Positions 1-9,320 of a DNA stretch of 64,000 bases are shown piece by piece (within the stretch, counting starts at the first letter, position 1; the number at the start of each line of letters is the position of its first letter). Origin of the DNA: Fictibacillus phosphorivorans. Lineage in GTDB: Bacteria; Bacillota; Bacilli; Bacillales; Fictibacillaceae. The stretch covers positions 1,674,001 through 1,738,000 of the forward strand of contig NZ_CP015378.1 in the NCBI RefSeq assembly GCF_001629705.1, given 5' to 3'. A model generated the notes under the pieces. The model made no database searches. It saw only the letters and a program-made list of their open reading frames with translations, and was not told the DNA's origin. A program made the position numbers and the translations under genes.

Positions 1-103
1 GGAACTTTTAGGGCATGCTAACCTTTCCTCTACACAAGTTTATACACACGTTTCAAAAAGTCATTTGAAAAAAATCTATAATAATGCGCATCCTCGAGCA
101 TAA
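1..103 (+). CDS. xerC: Tyrosine recombinase XerC (CodV), C-terminal end, cut by window edge
   Basis: The reading frame beginning at base 2 encodes the last 33 residues of a tyrosine recombinase and stops at TAA 101-103. It contains the family's [10 protein letters not shown] block, whose His belongs to the catalytic pocket, and then VYTHVS, whose Tyr is the DNA-cleaving nucleophile. In Bacillus, xerC/codV lies directly upstream of hslV, as here, where the gap to hslV is 24 bases. XerC acts with XerD at the dif site to resolve chromosome dimers. The family assignment is secure. The choice of XerC over other tyrosine recombinases rests mainly on the neighbourhood. Confidence 0.9.
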   Translation, partial: ELLGHANLSSTQVYTHVSKSHLKKIYNNAHPRA

Positions 104-127
104 AAACAAAAAGGGAGGGATTTTTCA

Positions 128-667
128 ATGTCAACATTTCATGCTACTACAATTTTTGCGATTCAGCATAACGGTAAGGCCGCTATGACTGGAGATGGTC
201 AGGTAACGTTCGGCAACGCAGTTGTAATGAAACATACAGCCAAAAAGGTAAGAAAGCTTTTCGGAGGAAAAGTGCTTGCGGGATTTGCAGGCTCGGTTGC
301 AGACGCATTTACGCTTTATGAAAAGTTTGAGAGCAAATTAGAAGAATACAGTGGAAACCTCCAGCGTGCATCAGTTGAGATGGCTAAAGAATGGAGAACA
401 GATCAAGTTCTTAGAAAGCTTGAAGCTCTATTAATCGTAATGAACGAAGAGCATATGTTATTGATTTCAGGAACTGGTGAAGTAATCGAGCCTGATGATG
501 GGATTCTAGCGATCGGATCAGGTGGGAATTATGCTCTTGCCGCTGGTCGGGCACTGAAGAATCATGCACCTGAACTTTCTGCAAAAGAAATCGCTCTTGC
601 AGCTTTAAAGACAGCTGGCGAAATTTGTGTGTACACGAACACGGAGATTGTTTTAGAAGAATTGTAA
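128..667 (+). CDS. hslV: HslV/ClpQ peptidase subunit of the HslUV (ClpYQ) protease
   Basis: This 179-residue protein is the proteolytic core of the two-component cytoplasmic ATP-dependent protease HslUV. It starts [10 protein letters not shown] and carries the conserved GDGQVTFG segment near residues 22-29 and [14 protein letters not shown] near 130-143. As in B. subtilis ClpQ, a few residues precede the Thr-Thr-Ile that forms the mature N-terminus of E. coli HslV, so removal of Met would expose Ser2 as the likely nucleophile; that is inference from the family. Length matches B. subtilis ClpQ (181). The ATG follows an AGGGAGGG ribosome site, and hslU begins 20 bases downstream. Confidence 0.97.
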   Translation: MSTFHATTIFAIQHNGKAAMTGDGQVTFGNAVVMKHTAKKVRKLFGGKVLAGFAGSVADAFTLYEKFESKLEEYSGNLQRASVEMAKEWRTDQVLRKLEALLIVMNEEHMLLISGTGEVIEPDDGILAIGSGGNYALAAGRALKNHAPELSAKEIALAALKTAGEICVYTNTEIVLEEL

Positions 668-687
668 AAAGTAAAGGAGCGGTTGCA

Positions 688-2082
688 ATGAACAGTCAAT
701 TAACTCCAAGACAGATTGTTGAGAAGTTAGATCAGTATATTATCGGTCAGAACGATGCAAAGAAAGCTGTTGCTGTTGCGCTTCGTAATCGTTATAGAAG
801 AAGTTTGCTCGACGACAAGCTTCGTGATGAAGTCTCACCTAAAAATATTCTGATGATCGGGCCGACCGGCGTAGGAAAGACAGAGATAGCGAGAAGGTTA
901 GCAAAACTAGCTCAAGCTCCCTTTATTAAACTTGAAGCAACTAAATTTACTGAAGTGGGTTATGTTGGTCGTGATGTTGATTCGATGGTTCGCGATCTGG
1001 TAGAAACTTCAGTAAGACTAGTTAAAGAGCTTAGGATGAACGATGTAAAAGACAAAGCTGAGCAAAATGCGAATAAGAGACTTGTAGAGCTTTTAGTTCC
1101 TGGTAAGAAAACAGAAACAAGTTTTAAAAATCCATTAGAGATGTTCTTTGGTGGAGGTAATCAAGAGCAAGAACAAAAGCCACAGCAAGATGACGCTGCA
1201 GATCTTAGACAGCGACGCAACCAAATGGCTCAAAAACTTGCGCTCGGTGAGATGGAAGATCATCTCGTTACGGTTGAAGTAGAAGAGCAGAATCCTTCGA
1301 TGCTAGACATGTTCCAAGGTTCAGGACTTGAACAAATGGGAATGAACATGCAGGACATGATCGGTGGACTTATGCCGAAGAAAAAGAAAAAACGGAAACT
1401 TACAGTTCGAGAAGCTCGTAAAGTGTTAACACAAGATGAAGCGGCAAAGCTCATCGATATGGACGATGTTACGAGTGAAGCTGTTTACAAGACCGAACAA
1501 ACAGGTATTATATTTATAGATGAGATCGATAAGATTGCTGGAAAGAACCAAAACTCTGCTGATGTGAGCCGTGAAGGTGTACAGCGAGACATTCTTCCAA
1601 TCGTAGAAGGTTCTACAGTAATGACGAAGTATGGCTCGATCAAGACAGATCATATCCTGTTTATCGCAGCTGGAGCTTTTCACATTTCAAAGCCTTCAGA
1701 TCTCATTCCTGAGTTACAAGGAAGATTTCCGATCAGAGTTGAACTAAATAGCTTGTCTGTTGAGGATTTTACACGTATATTAATAGAGCCTGATAATGCG
1801 ATCATAAAACAGTATAAAGCTCTATTGAGTACGGAAGGTATAAATGTTGAATTTTCTGACGATGCTATTGCTAAGATTGCAAGCATTGCCTATGAAGTGA
1901 ATCAAGACACCGATAATATCGGTGCACGTAGACTTCATACCATATTAGAACGCTTATTAGAAGATTTATCTTTTGAAGCGCCTGATATCAGCTTAGATCA
2001 AATTACCATTACACCCGAGTATGTAGAAGAAAAACTGGCTAACATCGCAAAGAACAAGGATCTGAGCCAATATATATTATAG
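688..2082 (+). CDS. hslU: HslU/ClpY ATPase subunit of the HslUV protease
   Basis: This 464-residue AAA+ unfoldase feeds substrates into HslV. Visible motifs are Walker [10 protein letters not shown] (about residues 58-66), the pore loop GYVGRD (about 91-96), Walker B with FIDEIDK (about 275-281), and the C-terminal tail ending LSQYIL, the type of tail that inserts between HslV subunits to activate them. The variable intermediate domain includes a Gln-rich segment and a basic KKKKKRK stretch. The start at 688 was chosen because AAAGGAG lies at 673-679 and [11 protein letters not shown] is the family N-terminus; an in-frame upstream ATG at 625 lies inside hslV and has no ribosome site. It sits between hslV and codY in one operon. 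Confidence 0.97.
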   Translation: MNSQLTPRQIVEKLDQYIIGQNDAKKAVAVALRNRYRRSLLDDKLRDEVSPKNILMIGPTGVGKTEIARRLAKLAQAPFIKLEATKFTEVGYVGRDVDSMVRDLVETSVRLVKELRMNDVKDKAEQNANKRLVELLVPGKKTETSFKNPLEMFFGGGNQEQEQKPQQDDAADLRQRRNQMAQKLALGEMEDHLVTVEVEEQNPSMLDMFQGSGLEQMGMNMQDMIGGLMPKKKKKRKLTVREARKVLTQDEAAKLIDMDDVTSEAVYKTEQTGIIFIDEIDKIAGKNQNSADVSREGVQRDILPIVEGSTVMTKYGSIKTDHILFIAAGAFHISKPSDLIPELQGRFPIRVELNSLSVEDFTRILIEPDNAIIKQYKALLSTEGINVEFSDDAIAKIASIAYEVNQDTDNIGARRLHTILERLLEDLSFEAPDISLDQITITPEYVEEKLANIAKNKDLSQYIL

Positions 2083-2106
2083 GATGCAGTAGGAGGAAGA
2101 AATACA

Positions 2107-2886
2107 ATGAATTTATTGAACAAAGCAAGAAGTATCAACTCGATGCTTCAACAAACAGGTGGTAAACAAGTAAACTTTAAAGAGATGGCTGAAACACTTA
2201 GTACGGTGATCGAAGCAAATATTTTTGTGGTAAGCCGTCGAGGTAAACTGTTAGGTCTCGCTCTTAAACAAGAAATTGAGAACGAGCGTATGAAGAAGAT
2301 GATCGAGGATCGTCAATTCCCTACAGATTACACTAAGAACCTTTTCAACATTACGGAGTCTCTTTCAAACATTGATATAGAGAGCGATTATACAGCATTT
2401 CCTGTTGAAAACAAAGATTTGTTCTCTACAGGATTAACAACGATCGTTCCGATCGTAGGTGGCGGTGAAAGATTAGGAACTCTTATTCTTTCAAGACTAT
2501 CTACATCATTTGAAGAAGACGATCTCGTTCTAGCAGAATACGGTGCTACAGTTGTTGGAATGGAAATCCTTCGTGAAAAAGCGGAAGAAATCGAAGAAGA
2601 AGCTCGTAACAAAGCGGTTGTTCAAATGGCGATCAGCTCGTTATCATATAGTGAGCTAGAAGCGATCGAACACATTTTTGAAGAATTAGAAGGAAACGAA
2701 GGATTGCTTGTAGCAAGTAAGATTGCAGACAGAGTGGGTATTACTCGTTCTGTAATCGTAAACGCTCTTCGTAAATTAGAGAGTGCTGGTGTAATTGAAT
2801 CACGTTCTCTAGGTATGAAGGGAACGTATATTAAAGTGTTGAACGATAAGTTCTTGCTTGAACTTGAGAAGCTTAAAACTTCATAA
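2107..2886 (+). CDS. codY: GTP-sensing global transcriptional repressor CodY
   Basis: This 259-residue protein is the same length as B. subtilis CodY. The N-terminal GAF domain (about residues 1-155) binds branched-chain amino acids in the family. The C-terminal winged helix-turn-helix, visible as [16 protein letters not shown] near residues 203-220, binds DNA. CodY represses nutrient-limitation genes and, in B. subtilis, also the fla/che operon that follows it here. The start has the AGGAGGAAG ribosome site. A strong terminator directly after the stop ends the xerC-hslV-hslU-codY unit. Confidence 0.97.
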   Translation: MNLLNKARSINSMLQQTGGKQVNFKEMAETLSTVIEANIFVVSRRGKLLGLALKQEIENERMKKMIEDRQFPTDYTKNLFNITESLSNIDIESDYTAFPVENKDLFSTGLTTIVPIVGGGERLGTLILSRLSTSFEEDDLVLAEYGATVVGMEILREKAEEIEEEARNKAVVQMAISSLSYSELEAIEHIFEELEGNEGLLVASKIADRVGITRSVIVNALRKLESAGVIESRSLGMKGTYIKVLNDKFLLELEKLKTS

Positions 2887-2895
2887 TAACCAATA

Positions 2896-2936
2896 ATAAA
2901 AAAACCAGCTCTGTTAAAACAGAGCTGGTTTTTTGT
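2896..2936 (+). terminator. Rho-independent terminator after codY
   Basis: A near-perfect inverted repeat, AACCAGCTCTGT / ACAGAGCTGGTT around a TAAA loop, is flanked by an A-run on the left and a T-run on the right. It lies 10 bases after the codY stop and separates the codY unit from the flagellar operon. Confidence 0.95.
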
Positions 2937-3367
2937 TTTTAAAAATTGTATTTACAAATTATGAATGTCATTTTCTTTTGTTCATTTCGAGGATAGTTGA
3001 CTCCTTGGCTCTGTCAGTATTTATAAGATGCTTAAATACGTGGGCTCGTTAAAGGAACAGTTGTTGAAAAAAACATCTAATAATTGTCTAGTGTAGTACA
3101 GAAACATTAAAAAAGGATAAAATTGTAAATATTTGTCGATTGTATGCGAAAGTGGTATAGAGGTACCAAAAGCAGTATAAATATAGGGATTTTATTACTA
3201 GTTTTTAAATTAGGTCCAAAGTCACGGTCGAAATATAGTCCTTTCTATCGAAAAAAGTCAGTTTGGGAAAAAATACATAGACACTTTTTGGATATATCAC
3301 TTAAAATATGATAGTGAGGTAAGATTTAACAGAATATGAAACTTCTATAGTAAAAAAGAGGGAAGTG
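2937..3367 (+). promoter_or_regulatory. Non-coding region upstream of the fla/che operon with a likely sigma-A promoter
   Basis: These AT-rich 430 bases hold no convincing gene. The best promoter is TTTTTG at 3285-3290, a 16-base spacer and TATGAT at 3307-3312, about 55 bases before flgB, which fits a sigma-A promoter. A weak sigma-D-like candidate is TAAA at 3206-3209 with GTCGAAAT at 3227-3234 (spacer 17, rather long). A second is TAAA at 3118-3121 with GTCGATTG at 3135-3142 (spacer 13, rather short). In B. subtilis this region has both sigma-A and sigma-D promoters and binds CodY and other regulators. I could not identify a clear CodY box. Confidence 0.6.
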
Positions 3368-3754
3368 GTGAGTTTGTTCTCTGGCTCAGTCATGAAAAAC
3401 TTAGAAATGGCACTAGATGGATCAGCATTAAAACAAAAGACCATTTCAAATAACTTAGCTAATGTGGACACACCTGGATATAAAGCAAAAGAAACTGTTT
3501 TTAACCAGGAATTCAAAAAAAGCTTGCACGCCTATCGAACAGATCAACGGCATTTTTCATTCGGTACTGAATCATCCTCTTCTTTTAGTGTAAGAGAAAA
3601 AACAAATACAGTGATGAATCATAACGGAAACAATGTTGATGTAGATAAAGAGATGGCGGAATTAGCGAAAAATCAGCTTTATTATCAGACACTTGTACAG
3701 CGGATCAATGGAAAGTTTAATTCGATTAAGATGGTTGTTAAAGGTGGGAGATAA
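3368..3754 (+). CDS. flgB: Flagellar basal-body rod protein FlgB
   Basis: This proximal rod subunit (about 128 residues) crosses the cell wall between the MS ring and the hook. The N-terminal rod/hook signature ISNNLANVDTPGYKA is at about residues 28-42, and the C-terminal helix that co-assembles with other rod proteins ends the protein. Start choice is uncertain: GTG 3365, GTG 3368 and TTG 3374 are in frame behind AAGAGGGAAG. I prefer 3368 because it gives the usual MSLFSG beginning. It is the first gene of the fla/che operon, and flgC follows 2 bases after the stop. Confidence 0.95.
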   Translation: MSLFSGSVMKNLEMALDGSALKQKTISNNLANVDTPGYKAKETVFNQEFKKSLHAYRTDQRHFSFGTESSSSFSVREKTNTVMNHNGNNVDVDKEMAELAKNQLYYQTLVQRINGKFNSIKMVVKGGR

Positions 3755-3756
3755 AT

Positions 3757-4203
3757 ATGGGAGTTTTTGATGCAATGAATGTATCTGCATCCGGTTTAAC
3801 CGCTCAGCGGCTTAGAATGGATGTTGCTTCCTCTAATATGGCAAATGTCGATTCGACACGTGGGGAATTTAAGAATGGTGTGTGGGAACCGTATCGACGT
3901 AAAATGGTCGTTTTAGGTTCGGGTGAATCTAGTTTTAAAAATATGTTTAATAAGGCTGTTAATAATGGAAAAATGGCTGGCGTAAAGGTAAACGGAATCG
4001 TGAACGACGAAACGCCATTCAAAACAGTTTATCAGCCCGAACATCCTGATGCGAACGAAGAAGGATTTGTTCAGCTTCCGAATGTAGATCCATTAAAAGA
4101 GATGGTTGATTTAATGAGTGCTACTCGATCTTATGAAGCAAATGTTACTGCACTAAACGCAGCAAAAGGAATGTACTTAAAAGCATTAGAAATTGGCCGT
4201 TAG
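3757..4203 (+). CDS. flgC: Flagellar basal-body rod protein FlgC
   Basis: This 148-residue rod protein has the axial-family N-terminus MNVSASGLTAQRLRMDVASS followed by NMANVDSTRG. Its C-terminal helix, MVDLMSATRSYEANVTALNA, is the family's coiled-coil packing segment. It builds the proximal rod with FlgB and FliE. Ribosome site AAGGTGGGAG precedes ATG, and the gene is packed directly between flgB and fliE. Confidence 0.97.
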   Translation: MGVFDAMNVSASGLTAQRLRMDVASSNMANVDSTRGEFKNGVWEPYRRKMVVLGSGESSFKNMFNKAVNNGKMAGVKVNGIVNDETPFKTVYQPEHPDANEEGFVQLPNVDPLKEMVDLMSATRSYEANVTALNAAKGMYLKALEIGR

Positions 4204-4215
4204 GGGTGTTGAAAC

Positions 4216-4515
4216 ATGGACAAAATTTCAATCGGTTCACTTCAGAATATTAGTAACCCAACCTCGGTTGCAAAAGTGACACCATATGAAGCACAAGAAG
4301 ATTTTAAAAGTTATCTTAAAGGTGCGCTAGGTACGTTGAGTGAAACACAAGCACAATCGAATCAGGCCACTCAAGGTTTGATGAATGGAAATATGGATAA
4401 TCTCCATCAAGTGATGATTACTGCCGAAAAAGCAAGTGTAACGATGCAAACAACTCTTGAAATTCGTAATAAGGTTGTTGAGGCCTACCAAGAAATTATG
4501 AGGATGCAAGTATAG
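4216..4515 (+). CDS. fliE: Flagellar hook-basal body complex protein FliE
   Basis: This 99-residue protein joins the MS ring (FliF) to the rod and is the first axial substrate exported. The conserved C-terminal half, VMITAEKASVTMQTTLEIRN then VVEAYQEIMRMQV, is diagnostic. It ends in TAG, one of several ordinary uses of that stop in the window. The 81-base gap to fliF holds only a weak G-rich ribosome site. Confidence 0.97.
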   Translation: MDKISIGSLQNISNPTSVAKVTPYEAQEDFKSYLKGALGTLSETQAQSNQATQGLMNGNMDNLHQVMITAEKASVTMQTTLEIRNKVVEAYQEIMRMQV

Positions 4516-4596
4516 GCTCTATTACAGATTTCGATATTAGCATCCGATTTTGGGGGTAGCTGTTAAAAATTTTTATTGCGTTTATCGGGGGAAAAA

Positions 4597-6189
4597 ATGA
4601 AAGAAAAATGGAAAAACATCATCAAGCAAACGACAGAGCGATTTAAAACTCGTTCCAATGTACAAAAGGGAATGATCCTTGGAGTGATCTTTCTCATAAT
4701 CACAGCATTCATCTTTGTAACCATCATGATGTCATCACCTAACCTTGTTCCTTTGTATTCAAATCTTTCCCCTCAGGAAGCAGGTCAAATACAAGAGAAT
4801 TTAAATAGCAAAGGTGTGGCGAATGAAGTCCAAGATGGCGGCAAAACCATACTGGTTCCTGAAGAGCAGGTAAACAACCTGCAGGTGCAGCTTGCAGCAG
4901 AAGGATTGCCTGAAAGCGGAAATATCGATTTCTCCTATTTTGGTGAAAAATCAGGTTTTGGAATAACAGATAAAGAATTCGGTGTGTTAGAAAGAGAAGC
5001 CACACAAACAGAGATTGCTAGCTTAATAAAAAGCATTAACGGGGTTGAAGATGCGAGCGTAATGATCACCCTACCTGAAAGCAGTGTATGGGTGAATCAA
5101 GAAGAAGAGAAAGCCTCAGCTTCTGTTGTTCTTTCTTTAGGAGCGGGAGCGAAATTAAATGAAGACCAAGTGAAAGCTCTCTATCATCTAGTTTCAAAGA
5201 GTGTGAGTAACCTTCCTATGGAAAATATCGTCATCACAGATCAATACTTTAATTATTATGATTTAAATTCTGTTAACTCTACAGCTTCATCTTCAAAATA
5301 CGAAGAGCAGAGAAAGATTAAGCAGGATGTTGAAAGAGACTTACAACGACGAGTTCAACAGATGTTATCAACGATTATGGGACAAGGGAAAGTAGTCGCT
5401 ACAGTGACAACAGATATTGACTTTACGGAAGAAAAACGTGAAGAGAATATTGTAGAGCCTGTTGATAAAGAAAACATGAAAGGCATCGAAGTAAGCGTCG
5501 AGCGGATAAGAGAAACGTTTACTGGAGAAGGTGCAGGAGAAGGTGGAGTCGGGGGAACGGGTGATCAAGAAGTACCTACCTACCCAGGTTCAGCTGCTGG
5601 TTCAAACGGAGATTATGAAAAAGTAGAAGAACGTATCAATAACGAAGTGAACAAGATTCGTAAAGAAATTGTAGAAAGTCCTTATGAGATACGAGATCTA
5701 GGTATACAGGTCATGGTGGAGCCTCCAACTCCTAACAAACCAGAATCATTACCACAAGAAAGATTAGATGATATAGAACAAATTTTGAGTGCTATCGTGA
5801 GAACAAGTATCTCTAAAGATGTTAATGAAACATTATCAGAAGATGATATACAAGAAAAAATATTTGTATCTGCACAGCCGTTCAACGGAAAACAAGAAAC
5901 AACTGCCGTTTCTAAAGGTATTCCGTTATGGATCTACATAGTTGGCGGAATCTTAATAATCGTCATCATTCTATTAATCTTCTTGCTATCTCGAAAAAGA
6001 AAAACAGAGACTGAAAGCAAGATTGAAGAATTCGAAATGGATGAGCCACAAGAGTCTTACTACGTGCCTGATGTAAACCAAGAAAAAGGGTCTGAAGGAA
6101 CCGTTCGTAAGGAACAATTAGAAAGAATGGCAAAAGAAAAGCCAGAAGAATTCGCTAAATTAGTTAGAACATGGCTTTCAGAGGAGTAA
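4597..6189 (+). CDS. fliF: Flagellar MS-ring protein FliF
   Basis: This 530-residue membrane protein forms the MS ring, the base on which rod, C-ring and export gate assemble. Transmembrane segments are at about residues 26-46 (MILGVIFLIITAFIFVTIMM) and 443-465 (LWIYIVGGILIIVIILLIF). The extracytoplasmic region between them holds the ring-building modules, with a low-complexity Gly-rich loop near residues 310-330. The cytoplasmic C-terminus, with LERMAKEKPEEFAKLVRTWL, is the FliG-binding tail. Start at 4597 follows GGGGGAAA; an in-frame ATG at 4576 lacks a ribosome site. Confidence 0.97.
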   Translation: MKEKWKNIIKQTTERFKTRSNVQKGMILGVIFLIITAFIFVTIMMSSPNLVPLYSNLSPQEAGQIQENLNSKGVANEVQDGGKTILVPEEQVNNLQVQLAAEGLPESGNIDFSYFGEKSGFGITDKEFGVLEREATQTEIASLIKSINGVEDASVMITLPESSVWVNQEEEKASASVVLSLGAGAKLNEDQVKALYHLVSKSVSNLPMENIVITDQYFNYYDLNSVNSTASSSKYEEQRKIKQDVERDLQRRVQQMLSTIMGQGKVVATVTTDIDFTEEKREENIVEPVDKENMKGIEVSVERIRETFTGEGAGEGGVGGTGDQEVPTYPGSAAGSNGDYEKVEERINNEVNKIRKEIVESPYEIRDLGIQVMVEPPTPNKPESLPQERLDDIEQILSAIVRTSISKDVNETLSEDDIQEKIFVSAQPFNGKQETTAVSKGIPLWIYIVGGILIIVIILLIFLLSRKRKTETESKIEEFEMDEPQESYYVPDVNQEKGSEGTVRKEQLERMAKEKPEEFAKLVRTWLSEE

Positions 6190-6203
6190 GGAGGTAACGA
6201 ACG

Positions 6204-7217
6204 ATGGCAAAAGGCATGAAAGAACTATCTGGGAAAGAGAAAGCGGCAATCCTCGTTATCTCTTTAGGTCCTGATGTGGCAGCCCAAGTATATAAACATT
6301 TAAGTGAAGAAGAGATTGAGAGATTAACTCTTCAAATTTCACAAGTTAGAAAAGTAGACTCAACATTAAAAGATGAGATCATTACACAATTTCATCAGTT
6401 AGCTCTCGCGCAAGATTATATTACCCAAGGTGGAATAGGCTATGCGAAAACGGTACTTGAAAAAGCGGTTGGTAAAGACGAAGCGATGCAGATCATCAAT
6501 CGTTTAACATCTACTCTACAAGTGAGACCGTTTGACTTCGCTCGAAAAGCAGATCCGGGTCAGATATTAAACTTTATACAAAACGAGCACCCTCAAACGA
6601 TTGCTCTGATTCTGTCTTACTTGGATTCATCACAGGCTGGGCAGATCCTCTCTGAACTTCCACAAGAGATGCAAGCTGATATAGCGAAAAGGATCGCATT
6701 AATGGATCGAACATCTCCTGAAGTGATCAATGAAGTGGAACAAATCTTAGAAAGAAAGTTATCTGCTACCGTTACACAGGATTTCACACAAGCTGGTGGA
6801 GTAGAAGCCGTTGTCGAGGTGTTAAACGGTGTAGATCGCAGTACTGAACGAACGATCCTGGATGCGCTTGAAATCCAAGATCCTGAGTTAGCGGAAGAGA
6901 TCAAGAAAAGAATGTTTGTCTTTGAAGATATCGTCACTCTTGATAATCGTGCGATTCAAAGAGTTATTCGTGAAGTGCAGAACGAGGATCTACTCCTAGC
7001 TCTTCGTGCATCTAGCGAGGAAGTAAAAGAAGTGATGTTCAACAACATGTCACAGCGTATGGCTGAGAACTTTAAAGAAGAAATGGAGTTTATGGGTCCT
7101 GTTCGACTTCGTGATGTAGAGGAAGCTCAATCTAGAATCGTTGGAACCATCAGAAGACTTGAAGAAGCCGGAGAGCTCGTGATCGCTCGAGGCGGAGGAG
7201 ATGATGTGATTGTCTAA
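6204..7217 (+). CDS. fliG: Flagellar motor switch protein FliG
   Basis: This 337-residue C-ring protein generates torque with the MotA stator and reverses rotation with FliM/FliY. The N-terminal domain binds FliF. The middle domain carries the EHPQTIALIL motif at about residues 128-137, which contacts FliM. The C-terminal armadillo domain holds the charged torque helix (LRDVEEAQSRIVGTIRRLEE). The ribosome site is AAGGAGGT. Its 3' end overlaps the TTG start of fliH by 8 bases, so the two are probably translationally coupled. Confidence 0.97.
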   Translation: MAKGMKELSGKEKAAILVISLGPDVAAQVYKHLSEEEIERLTLQISQVRKVDSTLKDEIITQFHQLALAQDYITQGGIGYAKTVLEKAVGKDEAMQIINRLTSTLQVRPFDFARKADPGQILNFIQNEHPQTIALILSYLDSSQAGQILSELPQEMQADIAKRIALMDRTSPEVINEVEQILERKLSATVTQDFTQAGGVEAVVEVLNGVDRSTERTILDALEIQDPELAEEIKKRMFVFEDIVTLDNRAIQRVIREVQNEDLLLALRASSEEVKEVMFNNMSQRMAENFKEEMEFMGPVRLRDVEEAQSRIVGTIRRLEEAGELVIARGGGDDVIV

Positions 7218-8007
7218 AGTCATAAAATCTTTTCACGATCACAAAGAGAAGTCTGAAACAAGTGAAGTCATCATAGAAATTCAGTCACTTTCATTATTTA
7301 AAACGAAAAACCATGCAATTTTAGACGTAGAGGACGAAGAATCGAAGGTCATATCTATTAAAAATCAAGCGTATAACCTGCTTGAAGAAGCGAAAAGAGA
7401 GGCTGCTTCTATAACGAAGGAAGCAGAAGAATACAAAGAGGCACATATAAAAAGATTAGCTGAAGAAGAGACTCTCTGGAAAGAGAAGTTAGAAGCGGCT
7501 TATGAACAAGCGAAGCATGAAGGATATGACGCTGGCTTTCAAAATGGTCTAGAGCAAGGGCACGATAGCTGGGCTTCACAATTAAATGAAGTAAAGAGCT
7601 TTATGGATACATTAAGAAACGATTACCATAACATCTTAAGTGAAGCAGAGCCACAGATGACCATTCTTGCCATGGCAGCCGCTGAAAAAATCTTAGGACA
7701 AACGTTACGAGATGCTCCTGAAACGTGGATTTCTATCGTAAAGAAACTTGTTAAAGAAGCTCGAGAGTTTGAAGAGATTAAACTTTATGTTCCTCCACAT
7801 TGGTTTGAACTTACTCAAAACTATCGTGAAGAACTAAAGAACATACTTCAATCGACAGCGACTCTTTTCATCTATCCAGATGAGAACTTGACCGAGAATG
7901 GAGCAATAATCGAGTTTCCTTTTGGAAAGATCGATGCAACACTTGACGTTCAGCTTAAAGAGCTTCGTGAAAAATTGCTAGAACAACTTGAGGTGACAGA
8001 TCAATGA
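7210..8007 (+). CDS. fliH: Flagellar assembly protein FliH, export ATPase regulator
   Basis: This 265-residue protein binds the FliI ATPase, restrains it and docks it at the C-ring. A long charged coiled coil (about residues 50-140; KREAASITKEAEEYKEAH and following) leads into the C-terminal FliH domain (MTILAMAAAEKILGQTLRDA). The start is TTG at 7210, inside the end of fliG, with GGAGGAG at 7194-7200 nine bases upstream. The stop overlaps the fliI ATG (ATGA). Confidence 0.94.
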   Translation: MSKVIKSFHDHKEKSETSEVIIEIQSLSLFKTKNHAILDVEDEESKVISIKNQAYNLLEEAKREAASITKEAEEYKEAHIKRLAEEETLWKEKLEAAYEQAKHEGYDAGFQNGLEQGHDSWASQLNEVKSFMDTLRNDYHNILSEAEPQMTILAMAAAEKILGQTLRDAPETWISIVKKLVKEAREFEEIKLYVPPHWFELTQNYREELKNILQSTATLFIYPDENLTENGAIIEFPFGKIDATLDVQLKELREKLLEQLEVTDQ

Positions 8008-9320
8008 ACGTGGAACGCATGATCGATTCCCTTCAATCAATCGATTCCTATAAAAGATATGGAAAAGTGATTCGGGTTGTTGGGCTAATGATCGAATCTA
8101 AAGGACCAAAAACATCGATCGGTGAGGTCTGTTATATCCACATGGGGAACAATAAGCAAAAAATCAAAGCAGAAGTAGTCGGTTTTCAGGAAGAGAATGT
8201 TTTGTTGATGCCGTTTACGTATGTAAAGCATATTGCAGTTGGCAGTTTGGTAGAAGCGACACATCGTGCGCTAGAAATAAAGGTTGGGCCTTCTTTAATC
8301 GGAAAAGTACTTGATGGTATGGGTGTTCCATTGGATGGCTCTCCTCTCCCTCGCGGATTGTTTCGTTATCCGTCAGAGAACGAGCCACCGAATCCAATGG
8401 AAAGGCCAAGAATTCATGAAAGTATTCAGCTCGGTATACGGTCGATCGATAGTTTGCTAACGGTGGGAAAAGGCCAGCGGGTAGGTATTTTTGCTGGGAG
8501 TGGTGTAGGTAAGAGTACGCTGCTCGGTATGGTGGCACGTAATTCGACAGCTGATCTTAATGTGATCGCACTAATCGGTGAACGAGGACGCGAAGTTCTT
8601 GACTTTATTGAGCGAGATCTAGGTGAAGAAGGGTTGAAGCGATCTATTGTAATCGTTGCAACTTCCGATCAACCTGCATTAATGCGGATAAAAGGTGCTT
8701 TGACGGCAACGAGCATCGCTGAATATTTTCGAGATCAGGGTAAGAACGTCATGTTGATGATGGATTCTGTAACACGCGTGGCTATGGCACAACGTGAAAT
8801 CGGTCTAGCTGTTGGAGAGCCACCAACAACAAAGGGATACACCCCTAGCGTTTTTGCGGTTCTTCCAAAATTGTTAGAGCGTTCTGGAACGAATAAGAAC
8901 GGAACGATTACAGCCTTTTATACCGTTTTAGTCGATGGAGACGATTTTAACGAACCAATCTCAGATACAGTTCGAGGTATTCTGGATGGACATTTTATCT
9001 TAGATCGAAAATTAGCCAATAAAGGGCAGTTTCCTGCTGTTAATATTCTAAAGAGTATAAGCAGGGTGATGAATGATATCGTTCCGAAAGAGCATCGGCA
9101 AGCTGCTGAACGTCTTCGAGAACTTCTTTCATCTTATGTGGAAGCAGAGGACTTGATCAGCATTGGCGCATACAAAAGGGGTTCTTCTAAATCAGTGGAT
9201 GAAGCCATTCAGATGTACCCTAACATTCTGGCGTTTCTTAAACAGCAAGTAGATGAAGATGTTAGTTATGAAGAAGCTCTTCAGCGGCTGTTGATTGAAT
9301 TTGGGAAGGATGAACGTTGA
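8004..9320 (+). CDS. fliI: Flagellum-specific ATP synthase FliI (export ATPase)
   Basis: This 438-residue F1-beta-like ATPase energises flagellar type III export and has the same length as B. subtilis FliI. Walker A is FAGSGVGKST at about residues 163-172. GERGREVLDFIE and the Walker B region VMLMMDSVTR follow. The N-terminal beta-barrel and C-terminal helical domain are in the usual order. It overlaps fliH by 4 bases at its start and the fliJ start at its end. Confidence 0.97.
   Translation: MNVERMIDSLQSIDSYKRYGKVIRVVGLMIESKGPKTSIGEVCYIHMGNNKQKIKAEVVGFQEENVLLMPFTYVKHIAVGSLVEATHRALEIKVGPSLIGKVLDGMGVPLDGSPLPRGLFRYPSENEPPNPMERPRIHESIQLGIRSIDSLLTVGKGQRVGIFAGSGVGKSTLLGMVARNSTADLNVIALIGERGREVLDFIERDLGEEGLKRSIVIVATSDQPALMRIKGALTATSIAEYFRDQGKNVMLMMDSVTRVAMAQREIGLAVGEPPTTKGYTPSVFAVLPKLLERSGTNKNGTITAFYTVLVDGDDFNEPISDTVRGILDGHFILDRKLANKGQFPAVNILKSISRVMNDIVPKEHRQAAERLRELLSSYVEAEDLISIGAYKRGSSKSVDEAIQMYPNILAFLKQQVDEDVSYEEALQRLLIEFGKDER

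Noticed and set aside
2941..2960. CodY-box-like palindrome after the codY terminator
   Set aside because: The AAATTGTA/TACAAATT arms match each other and the known CodY consensus only partly.
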